Positions 7,876-14,601 of a stretch of 56,178 nucleotides of DNA are shown here, piece by piece (positions within the stretch are counted from its first letter, which is position 1; each line of letters starts with the position of its first letter). The stretch spans positions 1 to 56,178 of the IMG/VR virus record IMGVR_UViG_3300009285_001773; one strand, written 5' to 3'. A program made the translations under genes and the position numbers. The stretch comes from a virus. Below the pieces are notes generated by a model. That model was not told the DNA's origin, did no database searches, and saw only the letters and a program-made list of their open reading frames with translations.

Positions 7876-9792
7876 GTGCCGCCGACCCGCGCACTCCTGC
7901 TCTACCGCGAGTTGCTGGGCGAGCACCGGACCCGCCTCGACCGGCTGATCGATCGTCGCGGTAGAGCCCGCATGAAGCGCATGTATGAGCAGGCAGAGGC
8001 AGACCTGCTTAAGAAGCTCGCCGCGCAGGCCGGATCGCGCGGGGCGACGTTCACCGCGCACACGCACAGGCTGATGCTGGCCCAGATCCGCCAGGGCCAG
8101 GCGATGATTGCTCGGCGCATGGCGGGCGAGTTGGGCGACCTGACGAAAGAGGCGCAGGTCGAGAGCTTGCGCGGGCTCGGGCGGCAGGTCACGAAGCTGG
8201 AGAATGCGTTTACGGGCGTGACCACGGTTCTGCCCATCGAGGAGGCGGCGACGTTCCAGGGGATCATCCGCGGGAGGTCCACGTCGCTGATGCGGCGGCA
8301 CGAGATCAGCATGGCGCGCTACGGTGCGCGCCTCGTCGGCAAGATGGAGGGGGAACTGTCGCAGTCGCTCATGCAGGGCGAGACGATGCACGACGCCATC
8401 GGGAGGATCGAGGAGGTCACCGGCAAGGAGTGGTGGCAGGCGGAAAGGATTGTGAGGACCGAGTGTTTACCCGGGGATACTCTCGTTTCGGGGGCGATGG
8501 TGCGGGCAGCTCACAGACGGTGGTATGAGGGTGCAATGGTTGAAATCGTCACCCAGCGTGGCCGCTCGCTCTCCGCAACCCCGAATCACCCAATGCTGAC
8601 GAGGCGCGGATGGGTTGGCGCGGGTCTGTTGCGCGAGGATGATGATCTGATCTGCTACATCAGGGACAAGAACACGAGTTCGACGAGAAATGAAGATGTA
8701 ACAGACGGACCATCCTCGATTGCTGAGATATTTAATGCGGTTGCAGCAATAGGGGTCACTAAGAGGAGAAGAGGACGAAACCCAGATTTCCACGGCGATG
8801 GGCGAGACAGCGACGTCGATGTTGCATGCGCCGACAGGATGTTGCCTGTCGGGAGTTTCTCCCCTCTCGACAAGCCATCGATACAGCGATTCTTCTCCCC
8901 ACCCCACTCTGTGACATCGAGTTGCTGCGACAGATGCGGAAAGTTGCTCGGCGTCGCGCAGCGCGGCAGCCTGCGCGACAGTGCGTTTAGGTACATGCGC
9001 GTCGTTCAATCGAGCGTGGATCAATTTGTCGCTTACGCCGAGGCGTTTTGCAATGCGGCTCACGGGCTCGCCGCTTCGGTATTGTTCGATAATCTGCTCT
9101 GCTTGGATATGCCACTTGAACCTGGGGTGAGTTTTTCTCAATGCAAATGCTGCACTCTGGGATCTTGCAACTCCAGCACGCTGGACGGCGCGTTGTACGA
9201 GATGTTTGCCGACATGCACGAGTGCAGCGACCTCCCCGGCGCTAAGCCCAGTGAGATAGAGGTTGATCGCATTGTTCGCATCGAAATCAGTGATTTTCGA
9301 GGGCATGTTTACAATCTTACCACGCCGGACGGGTACTTTGCAATAAGCGATGCAATAACCGGAAACACGGCGATGGCATACAGCGCAACGTCGGCCGACG
9401 GTATCGCGGCCATCTCGGACAGCGTCGGCGGGATGTGGATGCGCTGGACCGAGTTCGTGAGCGACAGCACCGGCGAGGGGCTGGACGACCGGGTGGGCAT
9501 TGACAGCGAGGCGATGCACGGGCAGGTTGCGCCGCCGGGCGGGAAGTTCACGCAGCCGCCGACCTCAAAGTCGGGCGGAATCGTCAAGGGGAAGATTGTC
9601 GGGGAGGAGTTCGAGTTTCCGCCGAACCGCCCCAACGACAGATCGGTGCTTGCTCCATTTCGTCCGGAGTGGGGCGTGCCCGGGTGGCAGTGGGTCGGCG
9701 GGCGGCGGGTGCCCGTGAAGAAGATACCGGACGCGGGCGAGTTCGGCGGCGGGGCGTCTGCGCTGGCCGAGGCCGCGCAAGGAGGCATGTGA
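7876..9792 (+). CDS. MuF-like head morphogenesis protein interrupted by an intein
   Basis: 638 residues as translated. Residues 1-196 and 498-638 together form a MuF/SPP1 gp7-like minor head protein: helical N-terminus, then the junction RIVRTE-TAMAYS matching the conserved RTE motif of this family. Residues 197-497 are an intein that should splice out, leaving a protein of about 337 residues. MuF proteins sit near the portal and are usually few per particle. GTG 7876 is the start. The stop overlaps the next gene (TGATG). Confidence 0.82.
   Translation: MPPTRALLLYRELLGEHRTRLDRLIDRRGRARMKRMYEQAEADLLKKLAAQAGSRGATFTAHTHRLMLAQIRQGQAMIARRMAGELGDLTKEAQVESLRGLGRQVTKLENAFTGVTTVLPIEEAATFQGIIRGRSTSLMRRHEISMARYGARLVGKMEGELSQSLMQGETMHDAIGRIEEVTGKEWWQAERIVRTECLPGDTLVSGAMVRAAHRRWYEGAMVEIVTQRGRSLSATPNHPMLTRRGWVGAGLLREDDDLICYIRDKNTSSTRNEDVTDGPSSIAEIFNAVAAIGVTKRRRGRNPDFHGDGRDSDVDVACADRMLPVGSFSPLDKPSIQRFFSPPHSVTSSCCDRCGKLLGVAQRGSLRDSAFRYMRVVQSSVDQFVAYAEAFCNAAHGLAASVLFDNLLCLDMPLEPGVSFSQCKCCTLGSCNSSTLDGALYEMFADMHECSDLPGAKPSEIEVDRIVRIEISDFRGHVYNLTTPDGYFAISDAITGNTAMAYSATSADGIAAISDSVGGMWMRWTEFVSDSTGEGLDDRVGIDSEAMHGQVAPPGGKFTQPPTSKSGGIVKGKIVGEEFEFPPNRPNDRSVLAPFRPEWGVPGWQWVGGRRVPVKKIPDAGEFGGGASALAEAAQGGM
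8467..9306 (-). CDS. Vsr-like (EDxHD-type) homing endonuclease encoded antisense inside the intein
   Basis: 279 residues from ATG 9306, wholly inside the intein DNA on the opposite strand. Two helix-turn-helix segments occur near residues 12-45 and 66-105 (RSGEPVSRIAKRLGVSDK is typical of phage homing enzymes). A Vsr/EDxHD-like nuclease domain follows at 134-207: GWGEESLYRWLVERG (Glu138), VGACNIDVAV (Asp164), IAVEIW (Glu173), then RIKYLSNRGW. The usual GG-x-WH histidine block is replaced by VSSSSPL, so activity may be weakened. A promoter (9314-9343) precedes the start by 7 bases. The stop abuts the first intein codon. It must share codons with the intein. Confidence 0.8.
   Translation of the reverse strand: MPSKITDFDANNAINLYLTGLSAGEVAALVHVGKHLVQRAVQRAGVARSQSAAFALRKTHPRFKWHIQAEQIIEQYRSGEPVSRIAKRLGVSDKLIHARLNDAHVPKRTVAQAAALRDAEQLSASVAATRCHRVGWGEESLYRWLVERGETPDRQHPVGACNIDVAVSPIAVEIWVSSSSPLSDPYCCNRIKYLSNRGWSVCYIFISRRTRVLVPDVADQIIILAQQTRANPSAPRQHWVIRGCGERAATLGDDFNHCTLIPPSVSCPHHRPRNESIPG
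9314..9343 (-). promoter_or_regulatory. Promoter for the antisense endonuclease gene (leaderless)
   Basis: On the minus strand, -35 TTGCAA (9343-9338), an 18-base spacer and -10 TAAGAT (9319-9314) are followed by exactly 7 bases and then ATG 9306. Transcription would start at or next to the start codon. No Shine-Dalgarno sequence is seen. The same 7-base geometry occurs elsewhere in the window. Confidence 0.6.
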
Positions 9793-10205
9793 TGGTGATT
9801 GACATCAGGGGCGTGCTAGAGAACGGCCAGCCGCGGGCGGTGGATATGCCGGCCTCGACGAGCTGCTACGTCGCCATTACCTCGGGCGAGTCGGCAACGG
9901 TGCGGCTCTACGCGACCACGCCGGACGGGATACCGCTCGACGCGGAGGGGTGGCGTCTGAGCATGACCATCCGCAAGGCGGTGAGCGACACGTTCGCAAA
10001 GGCGATCATCATCGGCACAGCCGAAACAGCGCAGGGCAATGGGCGGTGGACGTTCGACATCCCTACCGACGTGACCATCAAGCTCACCGCGGGCAACTAC
10101 CTATTCGACATCTGGGCAGAGGGCGGCGGCCAGCGGCTGCCGGCGGTGCTCATCTCGACGCTGTTCGTCGTACCCGCTGTCGGGCGCGCGGGCGAGAACG
10201 TCTGA
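9792..10205 (+). CDS. Hypothetical virion protein, predicted beta-sandwich
   Basis: 137 residues. ATG 9792 overlaps the previous stop (TGATG). The sequence is mostly alternating beta-prone residues: MTIRKAVSD in the middle, WTFDIPTDVTIKLTAGNYLFDIWA near 90-113, and a final VLISTLFVVPAVG. This pattern resembles small phage proteins with an immunoglobulin-like or BppU N-terminal-like fold found next to MuF genes. The fold suggestion is inference from pattern; no catalytic motif is seen. Confidence 0.55.
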   Translation: MVIDIRGVLENGQPRAVDMPASTSCYVAITSGESATVRLYATTPDGIPLDAEGWRLSMTIRKAVSDTFAKAIIIGTAETAQGNGRWTFDIPTDVTIKLTAGNYLFDIWAEGGGQRLPAVLISTLFVVPAVGRAGENV

Positions 10206-10210
10206 ACCGC

Positions 10211-10240
10211 TTGACACCCGCGTGAAATTGCGGGTAGGTT
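10211..10240 (+). promoter_or_regulatory. Sigma70-like promoter with palindromic spacer
   Basis: TTGACA (10211-10216), an 18-base spacer and TAGGTT (10235-10240). The spacer contains an inverted repeat ACCCGC/GCGGGT (10216-10221 and 10230-10235) with an 8-base loop. A transcript would begin near 10247, leaving a 17-base leader with a good GGGAGA ribosome-binding site before ATG 10264. Confidence 0.6.
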
Positions 10241-10263
10241 TCAACATCATCAAGGGAGAGTCC

Positions 10264-10641
10264 ATGGCCATCGACCCGAAGAAGCTCCGCAACTTTGCAG
10301 GCGTCGCGCCTGCCCCGCTCAAGCGCGTCAAGGTCCAGCCGCCGGAGGATGATGACGACATGGACTATGGTGACGACGATGGCGACGGCGAGGAAATGAG
10401 CATCGAGGAGATGATCGAAGCCGCTGTCGCTGCGCTCGAAGCGGGCGAGATGGACGTGGAGTTGGAAGCGACCGAGGGCTACGACCCGGAGGCGGACGGC
10501 AACCCGCCTGCATGGGTCGAGGACGAGGAGATCTGGGAGCGCGCCAAGGCTGCGGTCGAGGACAAGTGGGATGAAATGGAATCCCCCTGGGCTGTGGTAG
10601 CGTTCATCTACCAAAAAATGCACGGAAAGATCGCGGAGTAG
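10264..10641 (+). CDS. Acidic hypothetical phage protein
   Basis: 125 residues from ATG 10264, chosen for GGGAGA (10254-10259). The centre is very acidic (DDDDMDYGDDDGDGEE, near 31-46) and the rest helical. The C-terminal 35 residues (IWERAKAAVEDKWDEM to VAFIYQKMHGKI) match in style a small domain common in phage structural clusters and in prophage proteins, where it often ends larger proteins. Function unknown. Its own promoter lies directly upstream and another lies directly downstream. Confidence 0.65.
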   Translation: MAIDPKKLRNFAGVAPAPLKRVKVQPPEDDDDMDYGDDDGDGEEMSIEEMIEAAVAALEAGEMDVELEATEGYDPEADGNPPAWVEDEEIWERAKAAVEDKWDEMESPWAVVAFIYQKMHGKIAE

Positions 10642-10642
10642 C

Positions 10643-10672
10643 TTGACAGCGCAAGATTTCGCGCTGTAGCAT
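10643..10672 (+). promoter_or_regulatory. Sigma70-like promoter with palindromic spacer
   Basis: TTGACA (10643-10648), an 18-base spacer and TAGCAT (10667-10672). As in the promoter 430 bases upstream, the spacer is palindromic: AGCGC (10648-10652) and GCGCT (10661-10665) with an 8-base loop. Arm sequences differ between the two but the geometry is the same. Confidence 0.6.
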
Positions 10673-10840
10673 GTGTGCATTACATCCTGATCGAGCATCT
10701 CGGATCTCGACTCAGGCCAGCCGGAACCGGCGACACCCGCGAAAGCGAGCGCCCGGCTGGGCAGAAAGAGCCGGCATCATCTGACGGTAACCGAGACCGA
10801 GGGCACGTCACCCTCACCTGGATCGCGCAGGGACAACGAC
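10673..10840 (+). ncRNA. Structured 5' leader candidate
   Basis: A stretch of about 170 bases between a promoter and the next likely start, with no convincing gene. Bases 10717-10760 form a nested hairpin: CCAGCC/GGCTGG outer stem, GGCG/CGCC middle stem, CGC/GCG inner stem capped by a GAAA tetraloop, with internal loops GGAACC and ACACC opposite AG. It could be a regulatory leader or a small phage RNA. No known riboswitch was recognised. Confidence 0.4.
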
Positions 10841-11071
10841 GTGCCGAGCCTCTTCAAAACCAAGACGCAACCGAGCGACCCGATGGCAGCGGCTCCGTTC
10901 CCGCTCGCGCCCATCCGAGAGGCCGCGGCTGAGGGTTCGTCCGAGCGCCTCGCGCAGGAGCCGGACTCGCCGGAGCGTGCGGCCAAGGGCGACCTGGGAT
11001 TCGGCTCGATGCCCGCACCTCGCCCGCTGACAACCAACCAGCCGCCCTGGAAAGGGCTGCGGCAGAGGTAG
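10841..11071 (+). CDS. Small hypothetical protein, Pro/Ala-rich
   Basis: 76 residues from GTG 10841. The sequence is low complexity (Pro, Ala, Glu rich) and probably disordered, ending in PPWKGLRQR. It lies 3 bases before the next gene, in the head-gene operon. Codon use matches the neighbours. No function can be given. An alternative frame over the same region gives only an Arg/Gly-rich shadow. Confidence 0.5.
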   Translation: MPSLFKTKTQPSDPMAAAPFPLAPIREAAAEGSSERLAQEPDSPERAAKGDLGFGSMPAPRPLTTNQPPWKGLRQR

Positions 11072-11074
11072 CCA

Positions 11075-11356
11075 ATGGCCGCTCATCCGGGACCGAACGT
11101 GCCGCACGCGACGCCGCGCAAGCAGGCGCTGAAGTACGGCCAGGCTGATCACTTCGAGGGCGCGCTGCCCTACGACCCGGCGGCCGGCACGCCGTCGAAC
11201 CAGAGCGGCGGCACCTACGACGCCAGCCGCGAGCACGCCGCGCACAAGCACTCGGGCTACCCCGACGGGCAACCCCTGCCGCTCAACGAGATGCCCAAGG
11301 CCGCCGACCCCCATCCGTTCAACCTCGGGCCGATGACCCCGGGCCAGCGCGAGTAA
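11075..11356 (+). CDS. Small hypothetical protein, His/Pro-rich
   Basis: 93 residues from ATG 11075. Likely disordered and rich in Pro, His, Gly and Asp (for example GGTYDASREHAAHKHSGYPD, near 47-66). It sits between two other small head-region genes with gaps of only 3 bases, so it is probably co-expressed with the capsid cluster. No domain recognised. Confidence 0.6.
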   Translation: MAAHPGPNVPHATPRKQALKYGQADHFEGALPYDPAAGTPSNQSGGTYDASREHAAHKHSGYPDGQPLPLNEMPKAADPHPFNLGPMTPGQRE

Positions 11357-11359
11357 CGC

Positions 11360-11755
11360 ATGTCCGAGACCTTCACGCTCAACGGCAGCTACCAGACCTC
11401 GGGCCAGACCCCGACGGGCGGTAGCGGCGCGCTGTCCATGGACCCGACGATCCCCGCGATCATCTCGGAGACCATGACGCTGAAGGCCAAGGCCGCGTAT
11501 GACTTGCCCATCGCCACCGACTCGGTGGTTCCAGTTCCGTTCCCCGGCGTGGTCAATGCCCACGTCGTGATGCTCAAGGCCACGGGAAAGGTTCGCGTCC
11601 GCGCGACCTCTGCCGATGGCACAACGCAGTCCATCCCCGTCGATGGCGCGCTGATCCTGATTTCGTCCACGGTGCCCGTGACCGCGCTCGATGTGATGCG
11701 CGTTCCGGGTGCCGCGGCGCTGACAGTCCGCGTGTTCCTCGGCGAGAAGAACTAG
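11360..11755 (+). CDS. Probable virion protein (beta-rich)
   Basis: 131 residues from ATG 11360. A Ser/Thr/Gly-rich N-terminus is followed by a beta-rich domain (HVVMLKATGKVRVRATSADG near 68-87, then ALILISSTVPVTALDVMRVPG). The character fits small capsid-decoration or head-associated proteins encoded upstream of scaffold and capsid genes. The assignment rests on position and composition only. It is followed by a short GCCGGC hairpin (11755-11769). Confidence 0.55.
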   Translation: MSETFTLNGSYQTSGQTPTGGSGALSMDPTIPAIISETMTLKAKAAYDLPIATDSVVPVPFPGVVNAHVVMLKATGKVRVRATSADGTTQSIPVDGALILISSTVPVTALDVMRVPGAAALTVRVFLGEKN

Positions 11756-11781
11756 CCGGCGCTGCCGGCAGGGAGAAGAAA

Positions 11782-12210
11782 ATGTCAGTCACCACCACCG
11801 CGAAGGAAACCGTCAAGGCAGCGCTGGACACCGCCACGCCCGACAAGCTGCCCAGCGCGCTCCAGCGCGTGAAGCTCGGCACGATGCTCACCCCCGTCGA
11901 GGAGACCATCACAAAGACGGTGGTGGCCGCGACCATCGCGCTTGACACTGAGTCCAGCGTTGACCTCGGCGCGTTCATGATCCAGTCCGTGCGCGTGACC
12001 AGCGCGGCCGGCGGCACCGGCACCACCGGGATCAAGGCCCTCGTGGACAGCGCCCAGGCGGCTGCCGATGGCGTCTGGACCCCGTTCACGGGGACCGTGA
12101 GCCTGTCGGCCGACGGCAAGACGCTGACATTCGCCGGCACCATCCTGGCCGCGCGGGTGCGGTTCATCCCGCTGCCCAGCGCCGCGCTGACCGACGACTT
12201 CGCCAGCTAG
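11782..12210 (+). CDS. Probable virion protein (beta-rich)
   Basis: 142 residues from ATG 11782, with GGGAGAAG upstream. Like its neighbour it is Thr/Val/Ala-rich and beta-prone: TKTVVAATIALDTESSVDLG near 44-63, GTVSLSADGKTLTFAG near 104-119. The composition suggests a surface-exposed head or connector protein. No known family was recognised. It precedes the scaffold gene. Confidence 0.55.
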   Translation: MSVTTTAKETVKAALDTATPDKLPSALQRVKLGTMLTPVEETITKTVVAATIALDTESSVDLGAFMIQSVRVTSAAGGTGTTGIKALVDSAQAAADGVWTPFTGTVSLSADGKTLTFAGTILAARVRFIPLPSAALTDDFAS

Positions 12211-12228
12211 ACGGAGTAGAAACAGAAC

Positions 12229-12333
12229 GTGCAACCACAACAGCCAACGACCTGCCCGACGATCCCGACCACGCCCACGACGGCGGTAAACAGTCGGATT
12301 CCGGGGCAGAAGGAGCAGACCGATGGCGAGTGA
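12229..12333 (+). CDS. Possible very small Pro/Thr-rich protein
   Basis: 34 residues from GTG 12229, filling the gap between the virion protein and the scaffold gene and overlapping the latter start by 11 bases. It is mostly Thr and Pro (TTCPTIPTTPTTAVNS). No strong ribosome-binding site is seen. It may be only non-coding spacer, so confidence is low. Confidence 0.25.
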   Translation: MQPQQPTTCPTIPTTPTTAVNSRIPGQKEQTDGE

Positions 12334-13135
12334 GATGGATACGCAGGCCGGCGCGCAAGCCGGCGAGGGCGCGGCACCTGCTGCCGCACAGACGCCGGCT
12401 GAACCGGCTGGCAACGGCACCATTCCGAGGCTCGGCGTCACCTCGGGCGAGCTGAAAAAGAGGCTCGACGATCAGCGCCAGCGGACGGAGCGCGCGACCA
12501 TGAAGCGGCTCGACGACGAGGCCAAGAAGCACGGATTCTCCAACCACGCCGAGATGCTGGCGTGGGTCGCCGAGAACAAGCGCGCAGCGGTCAAGCCGAA
12601 GAGCAACGGCCAGCCGAACGGCCGCGGCAAGGAGCGTGAACGCGACGAGCGCAGGGCCAGCAGCGAACTCGAAAAGGAGCACGCGGCGCTGACCCGGCGG
12701 CTGGACTCCGAGCGCAAGGCCAGGCTCGGCGAGGAGCGCAAGCGCAAGCAGCTTCAGCACCAGCTCGAAGAGCGCGAGGTGGACGCGGCGCTGCGCCAGG
12801 CGGCGTGGACCTCGGGCATCACGCGAGACGACGACGTGGACTTCGCGGTCCACAAGATCCGCCGCGAGTTGGCGGCGATGACGGACGATCAACTCCAGGC
12901 GTTCGACGAGAAAGCCTGGTTCACGAAGCTCAAGGAACAACGTCCCTACCTGGCGGGCGAGGTCGTGCAGCCGGTGACCAGCGGGACCGGAGCGGGCGGG
13001 GCCCCTCCGGCACCCAAACCGGCAGCCGCGCAAGGCCAGGCAGGGCAAGATTTGCAGGTGGACGCAAAGAAGATGAAGCCGACGGAGTTCGCAGATCTGC
13101 TGCGAAAGCGCGGGTTGTCCGCGCCTTCGATGTAG
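12323..13135 (+). CDS. Scaffolding-like protein
   Basis: 270 residues from ATG 12323, preceded by AAGGAGC. After a disordered Ala/Pro/Gly N-terminus (1-35) comes a long charged helical and coiled-coil centre (about 40-170, rich in Glu, Arg, Lys), then a Gly/Pro/Ala linker near 225 and a short basic helix at the C-terminus (MKPTEFADLLRKRG). A charged coiled coil with a basic C-terminal capsid-binding helix, directly upstream of the capsid gene, is the classic scaffold layout. It would guide prohead assembly and be removed before packaging. Confidence 0.75.
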   Translation: MASEMDTQAGAQAGEGAAPAAAQTPAEPAGNGTIPRLGVTSGELKKRLDDQRQRTERATMKRLDDEAKKHGFSNHAEMLAWVAENKRAAVKPKSNGQPNGRGKERERDERRASSELEKEHAALTRRLDSERKARLGEERKRKQLQHQLEEREVDAALRQAAWTSGITRDDDVDFAVHKIRRELAAMTDDQLQAFDEKAWFTKLKEQRPYLAGEVVQPVTSGTGAGGAPPAPKPAAAQGQAGQDLQVDAKKMKPTEFADLLRKRGLSAPSM

Positions 13136-13143
13136 AGATCGAC

Positions 13144-13184
13144 GTTCTCCCGTAGCTGATTCTTCTCCCGCCTGCTGGGAGAAC
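13144..13184 (+). promoter_or_regulatory. Hairpin masking the capsid gene ribosome-binding site
   Basis: TTCTCCC (13163-13169) and GGGAGAA (13177-13183) form a 7-base-pair stem with a 7-base loop. An upstream GTTCTCCC (13144-13151) could pair instead with GGGAGAAC (13177-13184). The right arm contains the Shine-Dalgarno sequence for TTG 13189. Two alternative anti-Shine-Dalgarno copies suggest translational control or an RNA processing site. There is no T-run, so it is not a typical terminator. Confidence 0.5.
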
Positions 13185-13188
13185 GAAA

Positions 13189-14601
13189 TTGCCAGACTTC
13201 AGCACGATCCTCCAGGATCCGACCATCCGTGCGCTGGTGCAGGAGAACATCCTCGAGCGCGCCTTCCACGATGCCCTTTTCCCGCGGCTCCTGTTCCGCG
13301 GCGAGGCGACCCCGACCCAGTGGCCCGCCAACGTCGGCGACACGATGGTGTTCACCGGCGCGGGCCTGATCCGGCCCAAGCTGCGCCCGCTCGCCCCGGG
13401 CACCGACCCGCTGCCCTCGACCTACCAGTCGGAGCAGTGGTCCGCGCAGCTCCAGCAGTACGCGGACACCATCGACACCCACATGCCCTCGAGCATCGTG
13501 GCCATCGCGGACCTGTTCCTGCGCAACAGCCACCAACTCGGCATGTCGGGCGGTCAGACGATCAACCGCCTGGTCCGCAACCGGCTCTACAACGCCGGCC
13601 TGAGCGGGCACACCGTGGCAGACGGCGCGCAGGGCCCGGTCAACACCATCCGGGTCAAGCGGCTCAACGGGTTCACCCGGGCCCGCCGGCCGGATCTGGC
13701 GCTGGGCTCCCCCGTGCGGTTCGACGCGGTGAGCGCGAGCAACCCGCTGCCCATCACCATCGGAACCGGCGCCAGCCCGTTCACCTTCGTCTCTCGCAAC
13801 GTGACGGCGTTCACGCCGGACACCGCGGGTGACGAGGTGGGGCCCGGCACCATCACCGTTGACGGCGCGGCAGTGACGGTGATCGACCGCGCGTCCGTCC
13901 TGGCCACCGACCGCACCTCGCTGGTGCGCGTGGGCGGCGGGACCCGCGTGGATGACGTGGGCGCGGCCGACGTGCTCAAGCTGGCGGACATCCGCGCCGC
14001 CATCGCCAGGTTCCGTCAGATGAACGCGCCGGAGATGGCAGACGGCCGCTTCCACTGCCACCTGGACCCGACCTCGGAGACGCAGATCTTCGCCGACGCC
14101 GAGTTCCAGCGGCTGCTCACCTCGCTGCCCGACTACTACATGTACCGCCAGTTCGCCGTCGGCGAGCTGCTCGGCTGCGTGTTCTACCGCAACAGCGAGT
14201 GCCCGCTGCCCGAGACCGTCGAGCCCAAGGACGGCGTGACCTTCAGCCAGGACGACAACTTCGCCGGCGAGATGTACAACACCGGCGTGGCGACCGGGGT
14301 CAAGGTCCACCGCCCGCTGTTCGTGGCCCAGGGCGGGATCATGGAGTACTACCAGGACCTGGGCCAGCTCATCACCGAGGCCGGCATCACGGGCAGAGTG
14401 GGCGAGCCGCGGATCACGAACAACGGGATCGAGATCTTCGCCGAGCGCATCCAGCTCATCATCCGCAGCCCGCTCAACCGGCTTCAGGATCAGGTGGCGT
14501 CGAGCTGGAAGTTCGTCGGAGACTGGCCCTTCCGTACCGACGTGACCACGGGCGACGGAGCGAGGCACAAAAGGGTCGTGGTCTGCGAGCACGGCGAGTA
14601 G
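13189..14601 (+). CDS. Major capsid protein (HK97-fold, N4 gp56-like)
   Basis: 470 residues from TTG 13189, with GGGAGA in front. Length, position after the scaffold, and sequence style fit an HK97-type major capsid protein of the N4 gp56-like group: N-terminal helix (VQENILERAFHDALFPRLLFRG, within 18-42), the segment KLADIRAAIARFRQMNAPEMADG near 264-286 and the conserved-looking FHCHLDPTSETQIFADAEFQ near 288-307. It assembles the icosahedral shell. Its translation start appears to be sequestered in a hairpin. Confidence 0.85.
   Translation: MPDFSTILQDPTIRALVQENILERAFHDALFPRLLFRGEATPTQWPANVGDTMVFTGAGLIRPKLRPLAPGTDPLPSTYQSEQWSAQLQQYADTIDTHMPSSIVAIADLFLRNSHQLGMSGGQTINRLVRNRLYNAGLSGHTVADGAQGPVNTIRVKRLNGFTRARRPDLALGSPVRFDAVSASNPLPITIGTGASPFTFVSRNVTAFTPDTAGDEVGPGTITVDGAAVTVIDRASVLATDRTSLVRVGGGTRVDDVGAADVLKLADIRAAIARFRQMNAPEMADGRFHCHLDPTSETQIFADAEFQRLLTSLPDYYMYRQFAVGELLGCVFYRNSECPLPETVEPKDGVTFSQDDNFAGEMYNTGVATGVKVHRPLFVAQGGIMEYYQDLGQLITEAGITGRVGEPRITNNGIEIFAERIQLIIRSPLNRLQDQVASSWKFVGDWPFRTDVTTGDGARHKRVVVCEHGE

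Larger units (their letters stand above)
8464..9366 (+). mobile_element. Intein in the MuF-like gene
   Basis: Codons 197-497. The N-terminal splicing block starts at Cys197 (CLPGDTLVSG), block B is ATPNHPML (residues 234-241, with the TxxH His), and block F/G is VYNLTTPDGYFAISDAITGN ending in Asn497, followed by extein Thr498. The penultimate residue is Gly instead of the usual His, a variation known in some active inteins. No LAGLIDADG or HNH domain is present in the sense frame. The central sense sequence is instead the antisense shadow of a homing endonuclease gene on the other strand. Confidence 0.88.

Noticed and set aside
10675-10932. An 85-codon frame starting in the leader after promoter 10643
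   Set aside because: It overlaps the hairpin and most of the following gene in a different frame, and its sequence is low-complexity.
11755-11769. GCCGGC-GCT-GCCGGC hairpin as a terminator
   Set aside because: No T-run follows and the next gene starts 13 bases later with a good ribosome-binding site; GCCGGC is common in this GC-rich DNA.
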